Notes: a model not told the origin generated them from the letters alone. Positions 47,380-56,943 are shown, counted from the stretch's first letter. The stretch is 64,000 nt of DNA from Candidatus Nitrosocosmicus oleophilus (GCF_000802205.1 NZ_CP012850.1:3312587-3376586), one strand, 5' to 3'. Numbers and translations: made by a program.

Positions 47380-48681
47380 TTACCGTGCTTCTTGATTGAC
47401 CTCTCTTGCAGGCGATGTGAGCCATTCATACATATCCTTCAATACATATTCTTCTATTTGATGACCACCTGAGGTTACCCATTGATTGCTAGGGATAAAA
47501 TTATGCCCAAGATCTGGATAGACGATAATTTGATGGTCAGGATGATTTGCTTCTGTTAATCTTTGTTGTAATAACAATGCTTGTTGAGGAGGGGTTTGAC
47601 TATCATTTTGTCCTTCTAGTATAAGGACCCCAATATTTGAAGATACGTTCCCTATCATGCCGATGACGCTAGGGAGAGCAGAAAAAGATTTTCCAAGACT
47701 AGGACAACCATATACGTTTACGCATTTGGCTGACAGCTGTGAGGGATTTGGTGATGTATCATTTTCATATCCTCTTACAAGTGCAGGCTTTAGCAAACCT
47801 TCAATACTAATCAAGTCATCATTAGTGTTGTTTTTTTGTTCAAGCAATATACCGGTGGAATTATTATCAGTAACGTTAGTGAGATTAAGAAGAAGTTGAG
47901 TTAGGTTTCCACCAACCAACTTTTGAAAGATAGGATCTTTTGATGCTTCCTTCACTGAGATCTGTCCAGGATGACCTTTATCTAATATGTTCTCAGCATA
48001 AAGAATAGGATTAGCGACTTCTTGGAAATATATAATATCGGTCCATTTTTCAGCTACTGGAGCCATTAGGACTATATTTCTGACTTTATCAGGGTTTTCG
48101 GCGGCAATTCTTGGAGGGAAGTTAGTACCCTCACTGTGTCCAATCAAAGTAACCTTTTTAGTTGCATTTACTTCAGGTTGTTGCAATAGTACTGATAAAG
48201 CCTTCTCAGCATCATGCTTCAGATTGTCAAATGTAAGATTGCCCCATGCATTACTATCTGATATCGTGAGATACGACCCCACACCCCTCTTGTCATATTT
48301 AAGAACGGCAAATCCTCTCTCTGCGAGATATTCAGCTAGATTTCCATAGTATATTACCTTGCCATATGACGGTGTAATTATTGAACCAGCACCAGCGCCC
48401 GGAAAGATAATTACACCAGGGTATGGTCCTTTTCCAATAGCAGGAAAAATCAATTGAGCGTTGGTCTTTAATCCATTATCAAGATCAATAGTTAGATTTC
48501 TATTCTTTACAGTCTCTACATAGGGTTGAGCGTACGCTTCAACAATTATTGTATTTTGATGTAAAGGGGATTCACTGAGAATTGAAACTAACACAGCAAT
48601 CAAAAATACTACAGTGATTGTTATTGATAAATAAAAGAAGTCACGATTCTTCCTTATGAAATCAGGATTGACTAAGGTCAC
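47380..48681 (-). CDS. Secreted alpha/beta hydrolase, GHSEG family, paralog
   Basis: The 433-residue protein has a signal anchor (residues 18-36), then PGVIIFPGAGAGS, YDKRGVGSY, nucleophile GHSEG with Ser183, an acid in EGQNDSQTP and the His in DLGHNF. It lacks the SQTP-preceding loop seen in no other copy, but is otherwise close to 43043-44290. It faces the opposite way to the neighbouring hydrolase gene, so the two convergent genes end about 240 bases apart. Confidence 0.85.
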   Translation of the reverse strand: MTLVNPDFIRKNRDFFYLSITITVVFLIAVLVSILSESPLHQNTIIVEAYAQPYVETVKNRNLTIDLDNGLKTNAQLIFPAIGKGPYPGVIIFPGAGAGSIITPSYGKVIYYGNLAEYLAERGFAVLKYDKRGVGSYLTISDSNAWGNLTFDNLKHDAEKALSVLLQQPEVNATKKVTLIGHSEGTNFPPRIAAENPDKVRNIVLMAPVAEKWTDIIYFQEVANPILYAENILDKGHPGQISVKEASKDPIFQKLVGGNLTQLLLNLTNVTDNNSTGILLEQKNNTNDDLISIEGLLKPALVRGYENDTSPNPSQLSAKCVNVYGCPSLGKSFSALPSVIGMIGNVSSNIGVLILEGQNDSQTPPQQALLLQQRLTEANHPDHQIIVYPDLGHNFIPSNQWVTSGGHQIEEYVLKDMYEWLTSPAREVNQEAR

Positions 48682-48689
48682 AGTCTTCC

Positions 48690-48869
48690 CTAAATGGATC
48701 TTTGTATTAAAGTTAATGCTATAATTAGCTGATTTTTTACAAAGATTCTAACTTCTGAACCATTACTTTCCTTCGTTATTCCAACTACTGTATTGTGACT
48801 TTGGAGTTTAGATACAGGTTCTAACTTTTCCTCTAGCGAAAGCAGATGGTTTGTGCTTGAAATATTCAT
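48690..48869 (-). CDS. Possible 59-residue protein upstream of a hydrolase gene
   Basis: ATG 48869 opens MNISSTNHLLSLEEKLEPVS, then HNTVVGITKESNGSEVRIFV, ending at TAG 48690. The frame ends eight bases before the hydrolase start on the same strand, so it could be co-transcribed. The pattern is protein-like. It could be a fragment of a lost gene. Confidence 0.35.
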   Translation of the reverse strand: MNISSTNHLLSLEEKLEPVSKLQSHNTVVGITKESNGSEVRIFVKNQLIIALTLIQRSI

Positions 48870-48954
48870 TCATTATTCAGTAACCGTAACCCTACACATT
48901 CCGATGCCTAAACCATGACCTAGTTTTGTTTTAAAAAATGATAAATGTCTTGAA

Positions 48955-49472
48955 GTGTCATTCTTAACAAAATTTTGGGTACTAGAGGGTTTGAATTCAG
49001 TACTTACAAGGGTTGAATCTAGTATTTCACATTACAGAACCTTGGTTTTAAATTTTCAAGTAATAAATTATTTTCTACTCTGTTTAATTACCATCATGTT
49101 ATCATTGATTGCAGTAGAACACGGCTACCTGAATACACAAATTTATACAACTATTGATGTGAATAATAACAATTATCTTTACAGAGACATTTTATGTAGA
49201 TGTGATATGTTGGTAATAACTACTAAAACGAGATTATGGACTCCACTACAGTTCAGAAATACACCAAACAAAAGCAAAGAGGATAAGGCCGATGTTGGAT
49301 AAGTTAATGAAAGATTTGATAACCTAAAATTGAATAACAAGTCTCTTAACTTAGTATCGTGATTATGTTTTTAATTCTGAAATTGCGGATATATTTTTCT
49401 TATCGAATGTCAGAGACTCATTTTATAAAGTATCTCTATATCATCACGAGGGACCGTGGGTTCTCATCTATT
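48955..49472. other. Low-complexity intergenic region with an unconvincing open frame
   Basis: A frame at 48955-49302 starts TTG and reads through a hydrophobic patch and a CRC motif, but its composition is not protein-like and it has no relatives in the window. I leave it uncalled. Confidence 0.3.
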
Positions 49473-49567
49473 GTTTTCGGGATTTGAACTTTACAATAAA
49501 GCGATAATCGGGTTCAAATCCTTATCTGAAGAAAGGAGAAGGAGTGCGAAGTGCGGGATGTAAACCT
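49473..49567 (+). repeat. tRNA T-arm-like repeat, compound copy
   Basis: TTTTCGGGATTTGAACTTTA, then ATCGGGTTCAAATCC, then AGTGCGAAGTGCGGGATGTA: three arm-like pieces in about 95 bases, the last with a GT insertion in the loop. Confidence 0.6.
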
Positions 49568-49646
49568 TCATTGTCTCAAATAATTATTAGAAGATTATTG
49601 ACATTACTTTGAAATGCTTAACTACTAGTCATTCAAAGGGTTCTGA

Positions 49647-49752
49647 TGAATAATATTTCAATTCTGACAATTATAGTTGTTTTAACTATGACAATGATTG
49701 GCAGCAGGAAGTCGGTAACATAATAGAAACATTTTTGTCGACTGTGAAATAG
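49647..49752 (+). pseudogene. Internal-deletion remnant of an alpha/beta hydrolase gene
   Basis: ATG 49647 begins a signal-like MNNISILTIIVVLTMTMIGS, then the sequence jumps out of phase to the last codons of the hydrolases, QEVGNIIETFLSTVK, ending TAG 49752. The last codons and the following 120 bases match the 3' end and downstream repeat of the gene at 58354-59385. About 1 kb in the middle is missing. Confidence 0.75.
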
Positions 49753-49805
49753 TAGGAGACCAATCAGAAAAGAAGAATCCGATATTAATTCTGTACGAAA
49801 GGTAG

Positions 49806-49869
49806 ACAAGCGGGTTCAAATCAATCTCAAAAAAAGTGCGAAGTGCGGGATTTGAACCCGCGATCCCTC
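49806..49869 (+). repeat. tRNA T-arm-like repeat, full copy
   Basis: GCGGGTTCAAATC, about 30 bases of spacer with AAAAAGTGCGAAGT, then GCGGGATTTGAACCCGCGAT and CCCT. The arms GCGGGTTCAAATC and GATTTGAACCCGC are perfect 13-base reverse complements. Confidence 0.85.
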
Positions 49870-50127
49870 GTGTAAATTAATTCCTGTATAGAATCCTAAG
49901 ACACTATTTTGCTAACCTGTTTAGTTGATTATCTTTGAAAAAACCCAAATCTGAACACATATTTTGTTCACCGAATTATCCAACTGTATTCTTTTCCCAT
50001 CTGGGTTGAATTTAATAACTAAGCTACTACTAGATCGATGGTTACCATTTGACGATTATCCAATTCATATGAAAAGTTGATAATATTTAACACGGTACTA
50101 TACATGCTTATGATCATATGAAGAGTC

Positions 50128-50708
50128 ATGATACTTCGTTTGAGGCTAATCTCAATTTTCATTGGAATATTGTATTTGAGTGTTACAATATCATCCAATA
50201 CATCATCATCTAATAACCAGGCATATGCATCATTAAATAATGAAATAAATGAATCAATCAAAAAAGCCTGTCCTACCTATGAAGGTAACGGTGGTATCGA
50301 TGGTTTGGTATCGGATATTTTAAAGGCATGCTTAGGACACAGTAATCAACCTCCCACAACTCCTAATCCAGAGATACAACAAAGTTTCCAGAGAATATTT
50401 TGATTATTACAGCGGCGCTGAGCCAAATTGATGAGGCAAACGTTACAATTTCAGATCCTACTGGCCATTTTTTAAATTCATACATGTTAGTTGATGAACC
50501 ACTTTCAAATACCTTGCAAGCTCAATTTGTGATTCCAATTGGCGATACCTATACGGTTACCGTTACCGATTCGGCTGGAAACCCAGTGCTGTCAGATATC
50601 CAGGCAACAAATTGTGTAGGAGACGAAATTGGATGCCAAGGAACAATGGGGGATACTATCCAACGCGTTGACATAGATATTAATCCTCCACCATCCTCAT
50701 TATCATAA
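50128..50708 (+). pseudogene. Secreted protein probably split by a frameshift
   Basis: ATG 50128 gives a signal peptide (LISIFIGILYLSVTI, cleavage near QAYA) and a Cys-containing mature part (ACPTYEGNGG, ACLGHSN) that stops at 50403. The next frame, from TTG 50400, reads IITAALSQIDEANVTISDP, then YTVTVTDSAGNPVLSD and ends at 50708 without a signal. The two overlap in TTTTGA. A single indel in the T run would make one 190-residue secreted protein with four Cys; two overlapping genes are the alternative. Confidence 0.55.
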
Positions 50709-50896
50709 GGAGAGATAATCTTCTGTTAATTCGTTTTATGATTCCAATCTATTATAAGAAATTTAGAGACATCTATCACTAGTTTGGTTTTTTAAAATTT
50801 TCTCAAAGGACAAGAAATTGTGAGCCTAATATCTCTCAAATCTACTATATATATGAGTAATCGTTAAGAATTTCTAATCTCGAGTAATAGATATTA

Positions 50897-50924
50897 TTCT
50901 AATTATAATTATAATTATAATTTA
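50897..50924. repeat. Short AATTAT repeat
   Basis: TTCTAATTATAATTATAATT and similar units repeat directly before the start of the gene at 50930. Confidence 0.6.
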
Positions 50925-50929
50925 GCAGT

Positions 50930-51175
50930 ATGATTTTACCAATACCTTATGGCGTTTTAAAGGGAATCATGATTGTGGTTAGTTCGACTGTTGACTTTGA
51001 CCCTTTACCTGCCAACTCATACAAATTTAAACACAGAATTATAGTAAAGAGAGATTCAACAGATCTTACCAAGGTATTGACTGCTTTTCCTGTAGTTGAT
51101 AACGAAACCAAAGAACTAGTTGCTTTTGTAGAATTAAAGTGGGAAAGAGACGACTATAACAGGGAAATACAATAG
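50930..51175 (+). CDS. Hypothetical 81-residue protein
   Basis: A soluble beta-rich frame: ILPIPYGVLKGIMIVVSSTV, then YKFKHRIIVKRDSTDLTKVL and VAFVELKWERDDYN. An internal ATG at 50969 (MIVVSS) is the alternative start. No family recognised; the AT-rich repeat before it contains the likely promoter. Confidence 0.5.
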   Translation: MILPIPYGVLKGIMIVVSSTVDFDPLPANSYKFKHRIIVKRDSTDLTKVLTAFPVVDNETKELVAFVELKWERDDYNREIQ

Positions 51176-51341
51176 AGTAAAATGATAGACCCTAGAACGC
51201 TATTAATGATCTTCTATTTCATTCATTATTTTGAAGGTTGTTCAAATGTGCACTGTGACTTTAGTGACGCTTGTCTAACAATACATGGTGTTTTTAAACC
51301 TATTAGAACAGTGATGATAAACTCCCGACATAGTTTCCTGG

Positions 51342-51382
51342 GGGTCTTGCATCTCTAGTTCCACACCCTTTATGCAAAACCC
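51342..51382 (+). repeat. Conserved hairpin element, copy 1
   Basis: GGGTCTTGCAT and ATGCAAAACCC are nearly complementary with about 19 bases between. The element lies inside a roughly 120-base repeat with related copies at 52632 and 56107. Confidence 0.7.
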
Positions 51383-51584
51383 GTTTTTCTAGTGATTCTC
51401 TTCTACCAATTCAAGATTTCTCGAATGTTAGATCTGTATTCATCCTTGCATTAAGATTTTAAATATCAAGGTCACTAACCATCTTGGCCTTGATTTCCAT
51501 GTATTTTACCTGAAACCTCAATATTTAGATCAATTGCTATAGATATACAAAATACATAAATAACGCCAATAAGAAAATGAATTT

Positions 51585-52301
51585 ATGAAAAATCAAACAG
51601 TATTATCTTCTATATCATTGCTCTTGATATTAATGGCTTCACCATTTGCCCTAGCCTTTGCATCCACTGAAACAGATGATGATTTCCTTAACATTCGGGA
51701 GGCCACCGTAGATGCTGACTCAGATGAAATGAGTGCATTTCTAAAGACACATGGTCACATTCCTACAAATGGTGACGGTGGTGCATTTGGCTATGGTTTG
51801 TTAACTTCCGAAGGTTTGGATGCCGTGGTAGTAAGTACAACTCATGCAGGGGTATTGGATAGCGAAGAGCAAGATGATGCTAATGATCCAGTATGGCATA
51901 ATCACTTTGTAACTTTGGGTGATGATTCAGTAAATTGTGGTGACGATCCCGCCGTAAAATCAATTACATTTGAATCTCCAGGCCAAATACGCATACAGGA
52001 TGAAAATGCTGACCTGACTCAGATTCCTAGTTCGTTCTCAGGCACAGATGCTTTGAACCAAGATGATTTAACTATTGCACCAGGCACTGACGTTGACGAT
52101 GTAGTTTCTTTCAAACTTTCGCCGCAATTCAATGATAATAACGAGTTAGAAGCTGTATGTGTGACAGATATTCAACCTGCAGATAACGTCGTTTCTGATA
52201 ATGATGACAATAGTAACAACAACAACGATGATAATACCAATAGCAATAGTGGAAACAGTGCAAGTCAAGGTATAGGTCAGGTTGAATCGAACAAACAATA
52301 A
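51585..52301 (+). CDS. Secreted acidic protein with Asn/Asp-rich tail
   Basis: The 238-residue protein has a signal peptide (VLSSISLLLILMASPFALAF, cleavage near AFA). The folded part includes HGHIPTNGDGGAFGYGLLTS, a HAGVLDSEEQDD stretch and HNHFVTLGDDSVNCG, with two cysteines. From residue 200 it turns into a low-complexity DNDDNSNNNN tail. Metal binding by the His/Asp-rich parts is conceivable, not shown. Probably secreted or surface-exposed. Confidence 0.75.
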   Translation: MKNQTVLSSISLLLILMASPFALAFASTETDDDFLNIREATVDADSDEMSAFLKTHGHIPTNGDGGAFGYGLLTSEGLDAVVVSTTHAGVLDSEEQDDANDPVWHNHFVTLGDDSVNCGDDPAVKSITFESPGQIRIQDENADLTQIPSSFSGTDALNQDDLTIAPGTDVDDVVSFKLSPQFNDNNELEAVCVTDIQPADNVVSDNDDNSNNNNDDNTNSNSGNSASQGIGQVESNKQ

Positions 52302-52631
52302 AGCTTAGATTAACAACAAGAATTCAGTTCTTTAGACAAGAACATACCTTTTTATTAATTTCATATTTTGGCGTTATTGTGATTCTCTAAATCTGACCTC
52401 ACAATGTGCTAAGGAACTACGAAACAAGGCAAGCCTAGACAAGAATTAGAAAGCATACCAAGAATAAAGATCATGCTTGACAAAGGGGAAATTCCCTTAT
52501 CACTTAAGAAATTTATAATAGTTAGATGTTCAAAACTAAATCGTAACCATAGCGACACTGACTGATGATACAATTCATTTTTAAACTCATCGTGTTAGTA
52601 ATAACTAACTACTTCCACAAGCATGTCAAAA

Positions 52632-52671
52632 GGGTCTTACATTGTAATCCATAGTCGCTAGTGCAAGACCC
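52632..52671 (+). repeat. Conserved hairpin element, copy 2
   Basis: GGGTCTTAC and GTGCAAGACCC pair over seven bases across a different loop from copy 1. It is about 70 bases before the orphan sensor-domain gene at 52741. Confidence 0.7.
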
Positions 52672-52740
52672 ACCGTTCTAAAAATAGAAATCAAATAAAT
52701 ATAACAACTTTTTAATAAAATGGAATTTTGATACAATATA

Positions 52741-53720
52741 GTGGATGAAATAACTCTCAAGCAGTTAAAAGAGTCCAATTATTATCATCCTGTAATTACC
52801 GACGTTATTCAGGATTACAAGATAATGCTTGAAATAACTATAGATGGATTGAATTCAACCGAAATAGGATATAACACAGTTTGGGATGCTGAAATGTGTA
52901 AATGGGCTTCCAGGTATTTTGTAGAAGGATTAGAACTGGTAAAACAGAAAGTCAAAGAAAAGGGCATAAAATGTAGACTAATTACTGAAGTGAATACAGA
53001 AAATGAAGGATTTCTCAATACCCTGCCTTTCTTAGAAATTAGACATTTAGAAGGATTGAGGGGAAATTTTGGGATCCGCGACGAGATGGATACATGGCAT
53101 TTATGCTTCACAAAGAGAATGACAAATTTCTACAGACATACTTTAGCAATTCTAAAGTCCTTGCAGAGGAACAAATGCAATTGTTTGAAGAATTGTGGAG
53201 TATAGCTATACCATTTTCTACAAGAATGAAAGAATTAGAGTATGAAGTTAAAAGAGACATTCGAAAAACTATGTCAGATTTTGAAAATATTCAAGGAGAG
53301 CTAGAATCTTTGCTCTTAACGTGTAAGAAGGACCTGACAATCTTCTCATCCAACAAAATTCTTTGCTATCTCCTGAATAAAGGTAGATTTCTTTATTATT
53401 TACCAACGATACTCCAAAAAGAAGCGTCAATCAAAATTCTCATGGAGAATGTAGACGAATACTTGATAAGACAAATTGCTTCCGTAAATACGTCAGCACA
53501 AGTCAAATCAATCCAAATCGGATATACGAATAAGATTGCAGAAATAAATGAAATGGTCATGATATTTGACAGTAAGCACGTGCTTCATGTTAACTATGAT
53601 CCAAACAACAAACTAGTTGCAACTTATTCAAATGAGGAACATAAAGTATTGATTCAAGAGTTAATGTTCGAAAAATATTGGAATGAAGTAAAAAGTCTGG
53701 ATATTATGAATAAAAACTAA
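52741..53720 (+). pseudogene. Second orphan sensor-domain gene broken by a frameshift
   Basis: GTG 52741 opens MDEITLKQLKESNYYHPVIT through RHLEGLRGNFGI. At about 53085 the phase changes; the other frame gives YMAFMLHKENDKFLQTYF, then LFEELWSIAIPFSTRMKELE, and ends with LMFEKYWNEVKSLDIMNKN at 53720. The joined protein, about 325 residues, is the same sensor family as 41751-42697. The promoter block AATATAACAACTTTTTAATA is nearly the same as in that gene and is repeated again at 56162-56221. Confidence 0.8.
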
Positions 53721-53751
53721 TAAATCCAATAACATGGATTAAATTCATCTT

Positions 53752-53794
53752 TGCTCGGGATCACGGATGAACCGCTCTATTTGAACCCGAAAGT
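53752..53794 (+). repeat. tRNA T-arm-like repeat, decayed copy
   Basis: TGCTCGGGATCACGGATGAA, then CCGCTCTATTTGAACCCG, downstream of the broken sensor gene; matches the layout at 42752. Confidence 0.45.
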
Positions 53795-53856
53795 AGACGT
53801 TAAATCCTTTGGCACTATGAGATATATTTAAATAAATACTCTTGATAATCGATAAA

Positions 53857-54216
53857 ATGGTAAATTATTGTTTGGTTGTACCTTTACTACCAGGAAAAAT
53901 AGAACTAGCAAAGAAGTTTGAAGAAGAAAATGGAGGTCATAACGAAGAACATGATGAATTTTACAAGATTGCCGGTGTTACTCGTGAACAGGTTTGGATT
54001 CAACATAGTCCACCAGGTAGTGGTGCCCCAGATCTTGAAATAGTTAGTTTAGAAACAGAAGATCCTGCCATGACTCTAAAAGAATTTGCTACATCAACTC
54101 TTCCATGGGCCATAAAGTTTCGGGACTTTGCAAAAGAAGCATTTGGATTAGATTTTTCAAAAGGACCTCCACCTCCTCTAAACGAGTTGCTAGTTGACTG
54201 GCATAAAGATAAGTAA
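53857..54216 (+). CDS. Small cytosolic protein, ABM-like fold suspected
   Basis: Starting at ATG 53857 (MVNYCLVVPLLPGKIELAKK) the protein has about 119 residues: FEEENGGHNEEHDEFYKIAG, then QVWIQHSPPGSGAPDLEIVS and a C-terminal helix. TTG 53842 is the alternative, but the TATA-like GATATATTTAAATAA lies about 30 bases before the ATG. The pattern resembles small ferredoxin-like fold proteins (DUF6176-type, uncertain). Single gene. Confidence 0.65.
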   Translation: MVNYCLVVPLLPGKIELAKKFEEENGGHNEEHDEFYKIAGVTREQVWIQHSPPGSGAPDLEIVSLETEDPAMTLKEFATSTLPWAIKFRDFAKEAFGLDFSKGPPPPLNELLVDWHKDK

Positions 54217-54416
54217 ATAGAAAGGTATTTTGGATTTCAATCTTTCGTCTATCCGAAGTATCAAGGATGAATTGCTTAGTATGAATTCTAAATGTCAGTC
54301 GATTAGTTTTAGAAGCTACTAATAATTTGACTTATGTATGATTGAATGATATCAAAATATTAGGTTATTAAAAATACAACTTCGTTTAAATCCCGATACA
54401 ATAAGAAAGAAGAATA

Positions 54417-54440
54417 AAGTGTGGGATTTGAATACCGGTT
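54417..54440 (+). repeat. tRNA T-arm-like repeat copy
   Basis: AAGTGTGGGATTTGAATACC and GGTT just before the gene at 54482; the CCCGC half is mutated. Confidence 0.5.
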
Positions 54441-54481
54441 AGTAAATATCTTAATATCAATTGGGTGAAAGTTATACAACT

Positions 54482-54790
54482 ATGCCCAGATTCTTGTTCC
54501 AGCCAGATCCCATAGATGATTATGGATTTAATCCAATCCCTATCGACATTCACATGGGAATAATTAAGATTCCAACCGAAGAAATACTTGATGATTTTGG
54601 GATAAATACTACTGAGTCAGTGATTGTAGGAACTGATAGATATGAAGTTCTAAACAGGTTACAAACAGCATTTGCCAGGGAATTTGAAAGATATGGAAAG
54701 TTAAAGAAGTCAGATATTCGACCTATGGATTATAAAACTAAACAAGCTTGGACTAGGATTAGAAGACATATCAAGAAAGAACCTAATTAA
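54482..54790 (+). CDS. Hypothetical 102-residue protein with a decayed copy downstream
   Basis: Starting at ATG 54482 (MPRFLFQPDPIDDYGFNPIP) the protein contains IDIHMGIIKIPTEEILDDFG, then VIVGTDRYEVLNRLQTAFAR and a basic C-terminal helix (KTKQAWTRIRRHIKKEPN). It looks cytosolic and may bind nucleic acid. A degraded copy at 61102-61376 keeps the same central motif. TTG 54461 would add seven residues; the TATA-like TCTTAATAT at about 54448 favours 54482. Confidence 0.7.
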   Translation: MPRFLFQPDPIDDYGFNPIPIDIHMGIIKIPTEEILDDFGINTTESVIVGTDRYEVLNRLQTAFAREFERYGKLKKSDIRPMDYKTKQAWTRIRRHIKKEPN

Positions 54791-54916
54791 GGATTCTACA
54801 TATATGTACAAATTCCAAGTCATCCTCGTTTCCAAATAATATAATTGTCTGAAATATTTTATGAGAAAATAAAAGGTTTATTTCTAGCCTATTTAACGTT
54901 CCCTATGCAGTTATAT

Positions 54917-55453
54917 TTATCTCCAATGCCACATAAGAAATTCCCCGGTTCCATTTTTGTCGACATGGTCCTTATACACCCCCACTGAATTACTCAAAGA
55001 GGAGAGATTACCCGTAGCAACATCATCAAAAATAGCAATTCCGTTGCTATCATAACCACCACCTACATGATAGTTGGCAATTGCATAAAAGGTATAAGTT
55101 GCTATATCTTTATTATCAGTAACATACTTTGTGTTTCCTTGCAGATAAGATGTGTCGGTATCTCTGAAGGTTTCAGTCACATTCACATCAGCAGTTATAT
55201 CTAATGTGCCATTAATTATTCCCTTGCCTGAAAAGCTTTCGGAAGCATTATTGTTTGTCATATTCAGTTTCCCTAGCTCAGTTTGATAATGTTCAACAAA
55301 AAATGGGTTTCCCAAATCATTATTTTTAGACAGGTCGGTATTATCAAGGGCATGAGCATATTGTGTACCCATGAAAATAGTAGATACAATTACAAATCCC
55401 AAAAGCAATAATGAAACATTCTTAAATGTATATTGATATTTCATGTTAATCAT
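54917..55453 (-). CDS. Secreted hypothetical protein of 178 residues
   Basis: A signal peptide (NVSLLLLGFVIVSTIFMGTQ, cleavage near AHA) is followed by a beta-rich mature part with many Asn/Thr: GKGIINGTLDITADVNVTET, YTFYAIANYHVGGGYD and NGTGEFLMWHWR. It has no cysteine pairs or enzyme motif. The start is ATG 55453 or 55444. Likely secreted or surface-attached. Confidence 0.7.
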   Translation of the reverse strand: MINMKYQYTFKNVSLLLLGFVIVSTIFMGTQYAHALDNTDLSKNNDLGNPFFVEHYQTELGKLNMTNNNASESFSGKGIINGTLDITADVNVTETFRDTDTSYLQGNTKYVTDNKDIATYTFYAIANYHVGGGYDSNGIAIFDDVATGNLSSLSNSVGVYKDHVDKNGTGEFLMWHWR

Positions 55454-55671
55454 TTTATATCTTTAGATTATTAATATTGCGGTGTATTTCAAATTTGAAG
55501 ACACTCATATATTATCATAAAAAAGGAGTAATTTCTATCCATTATACTTTCTATTAGAGATGTTCATTGCAATGCTGTTATCTTGGGTCATTGACTGTCT
55601 ATATAAGATTGGAGGGTCAAAGTATGTCTTTGCAGCCCCCATTGTACATGAGTATGATTACCAGAATGCTC
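55454..55671. other. Intergenic, no gene seen
   Basis: About 220 bases between two minus-strand features. No supported open frame. Confidence 0.3.
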
Positions 55672-55839
55672 TTAATCTTGAATGTTGATGTTGTTTTCTG
55701 AGCAGTGTATACCTTCAATAGTATTAACTACAGTTGTTTTGACGTTATATGTCTGGCTATCCACCCATTGTTCGTTTGTAACCACCATCTCAAACACAAG
55801 GTTGTCCTGTGACACTGTGCTAAAATCCTCGATATTTAA
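55672..55839 (-). pseudogene. C-terminal fragment of a beta-rich, probably secreted protein
   Basis: The minus-strand frame runs LNIEDFSTVSQDNLVFEMVV, then NEQWVDSQTYNVKTTVVNTI and ends with HCSENNINIQD before TAA. No start codon is present. The alternating pattern and NEQWVDSQTYNVKTTV motif are protein-like. Confidence 0.45.
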
Positions 55840-56106
55840 TTATCGAATGATTAGCTAAAGTTGGCTCATTTTTGGGATCAAACTCCCCCGTTATAGAAGA
55901 AAAGAAGGAAGTGTGAAATTCGGGATCAGAATTCTCTATACTCTAACAGCCAACATGCATTACGCCTTAAAATGCGCACAATTTATTCTATTAAGTTGTC
56001 TTTTTGCAGTAGTAGGTAGTAACTAAAGTGAATAAAGACTAGCAATACAAGGTGTTTTTAAACCCCTCATGTAAGTAGTGTCTAATCTCCAAAGTAATTC
56101 CATAGT

Positions 56107-56150
56107 GAGTCTTGTATAATCTCTAGGTCCACACCGCTTATGCAAGACCC
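56107..56150 (+). repeat. Conserved hairpin element, copy 3
   Basis: GAGTCTTGTA and TGCAAGACCC form a stem with a changed loop. Before it, AATACAAGGTGTTTTTAAAC matches the repeat at about 51272. Confidence 0.7.
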
Positions 56151-56161
56151 ACCTTTCTAAA

Positions 56162-56300
56162 AATAGAAATCAAATAAATATAACAACTTTTTAATAAAAT
56201 GGAATTTTGATACAATATAGTGGATGAAATAACTCTCAAGCAGTTAAGAGTCCAATTACTATCAACCAGAAACTACAGATGTTATTTTTGATTCTAATAA
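56162..56300 (+). pseudogene. 5' remnant of a third sensor-domain gene with its promoter
   Basis: AAATCAAATAAATATAACAA through GTGGATGAAATAACTCTCAA is nearly identical to 52690-52762. The start GTG 56221 reads VDEITLKQL, then the frame shifts and decays within 50 bases. Only the promoter and the first codons of the sensor gene remain. Confidence 0.75.
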
Positions 56301-56335
56301 AATATTAGAAATGGGCTTTAGATTCTAGATTATCG

Positions 56336-56761
56336 CTAAAAAAGGTTTTTAATATCACAGTATCTTATGACACTCTTCCTGCAAAATTTACAAGATATTT
56401 TGCCGAATGACTCTCTTTCAACTTCAAGAGGATATGGGTATATCTTATTACATTCTAAACTTGAACATCTAACAATCAAAGTTACGCGGTCGGCATTTGA
56501 AAGATTACTGTTTCTCTCTTTTTCCCATTTGTTACTTATGTCAAAGTCTAATATTGATTCAGCACATATTTGCTCAAATTTATCATCATTGGATGCGCTT
56601 TTCTCACTAATACCTTTATTATTTTGGTTACTATGGTATTGAAAGCATTTAACAAGATAAGTATCAGTTTTTAGAAATTTTAAAACATCTTTATCAATCT
56701 AGGATTCGATATCCAATTTAAATTGCATTTTTACAAGTTGTAGTGCTTCTTTCTTTTTCAT
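56336..56761 (-). pseudogene. Zinc-ribbon-like protein gene with one in-frame TAG
   Basis: ATG 56761 gives MKKKEALQLVKMQFKLDIES, then TAG (56699-56701), and the same phase continues to TAG 56336-56338: a 142-codon frame. The rest reads FEQICAESILDFDISNKWEK, then RVTLIVRCSSLECNKIYPYP and ISCKFCRKSVIRYC, i.e. a CxxxxC and CxxC zinc-binding pattern. Because of the internal stop it does not appear as one long open frame. The product may be lost, or a downstream non-ATG start may be used. Confidence 0.6.
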
Positions 56762-56910
56762 GATTGATCCCTAAATCTAACATATCTTTACCTTGTGATG
56801 CTCTTAACCAAAAACCTGTTTTGAATTCATACATAGATTTATCGAATCAAGGGAGCAAATTTCCCGCACAAATTCAGGTACAAATCTAATGAATCCTCCA
56901 AAATTCGAAT

Positions 56911-56943
56911 AGTGCGAAGTGCGGGATTTGAACCCGCGATCCC
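56911..56943 (+). repeat. tRNA T-arm-like repeat, strong copy
   Basis: AGTGCGAAGTGCGGGATTTG followed by AACCCGCGATCCC; it lies about 100 bases before the alpha/beta hydrolase gene at 57044. Confidence 0.8.

Noticed and set aside
48955-49302. Protein gene on the plus strand
   Set aside because: Composition is not protein-like, the start is TTG and no relative exists in the window.
2707-56701. Recoding of TAG as an amino acid
   Set aside because: TAG also ends many intact genes here, and the broken genes carry TGA, TAA and frameshifts as well.
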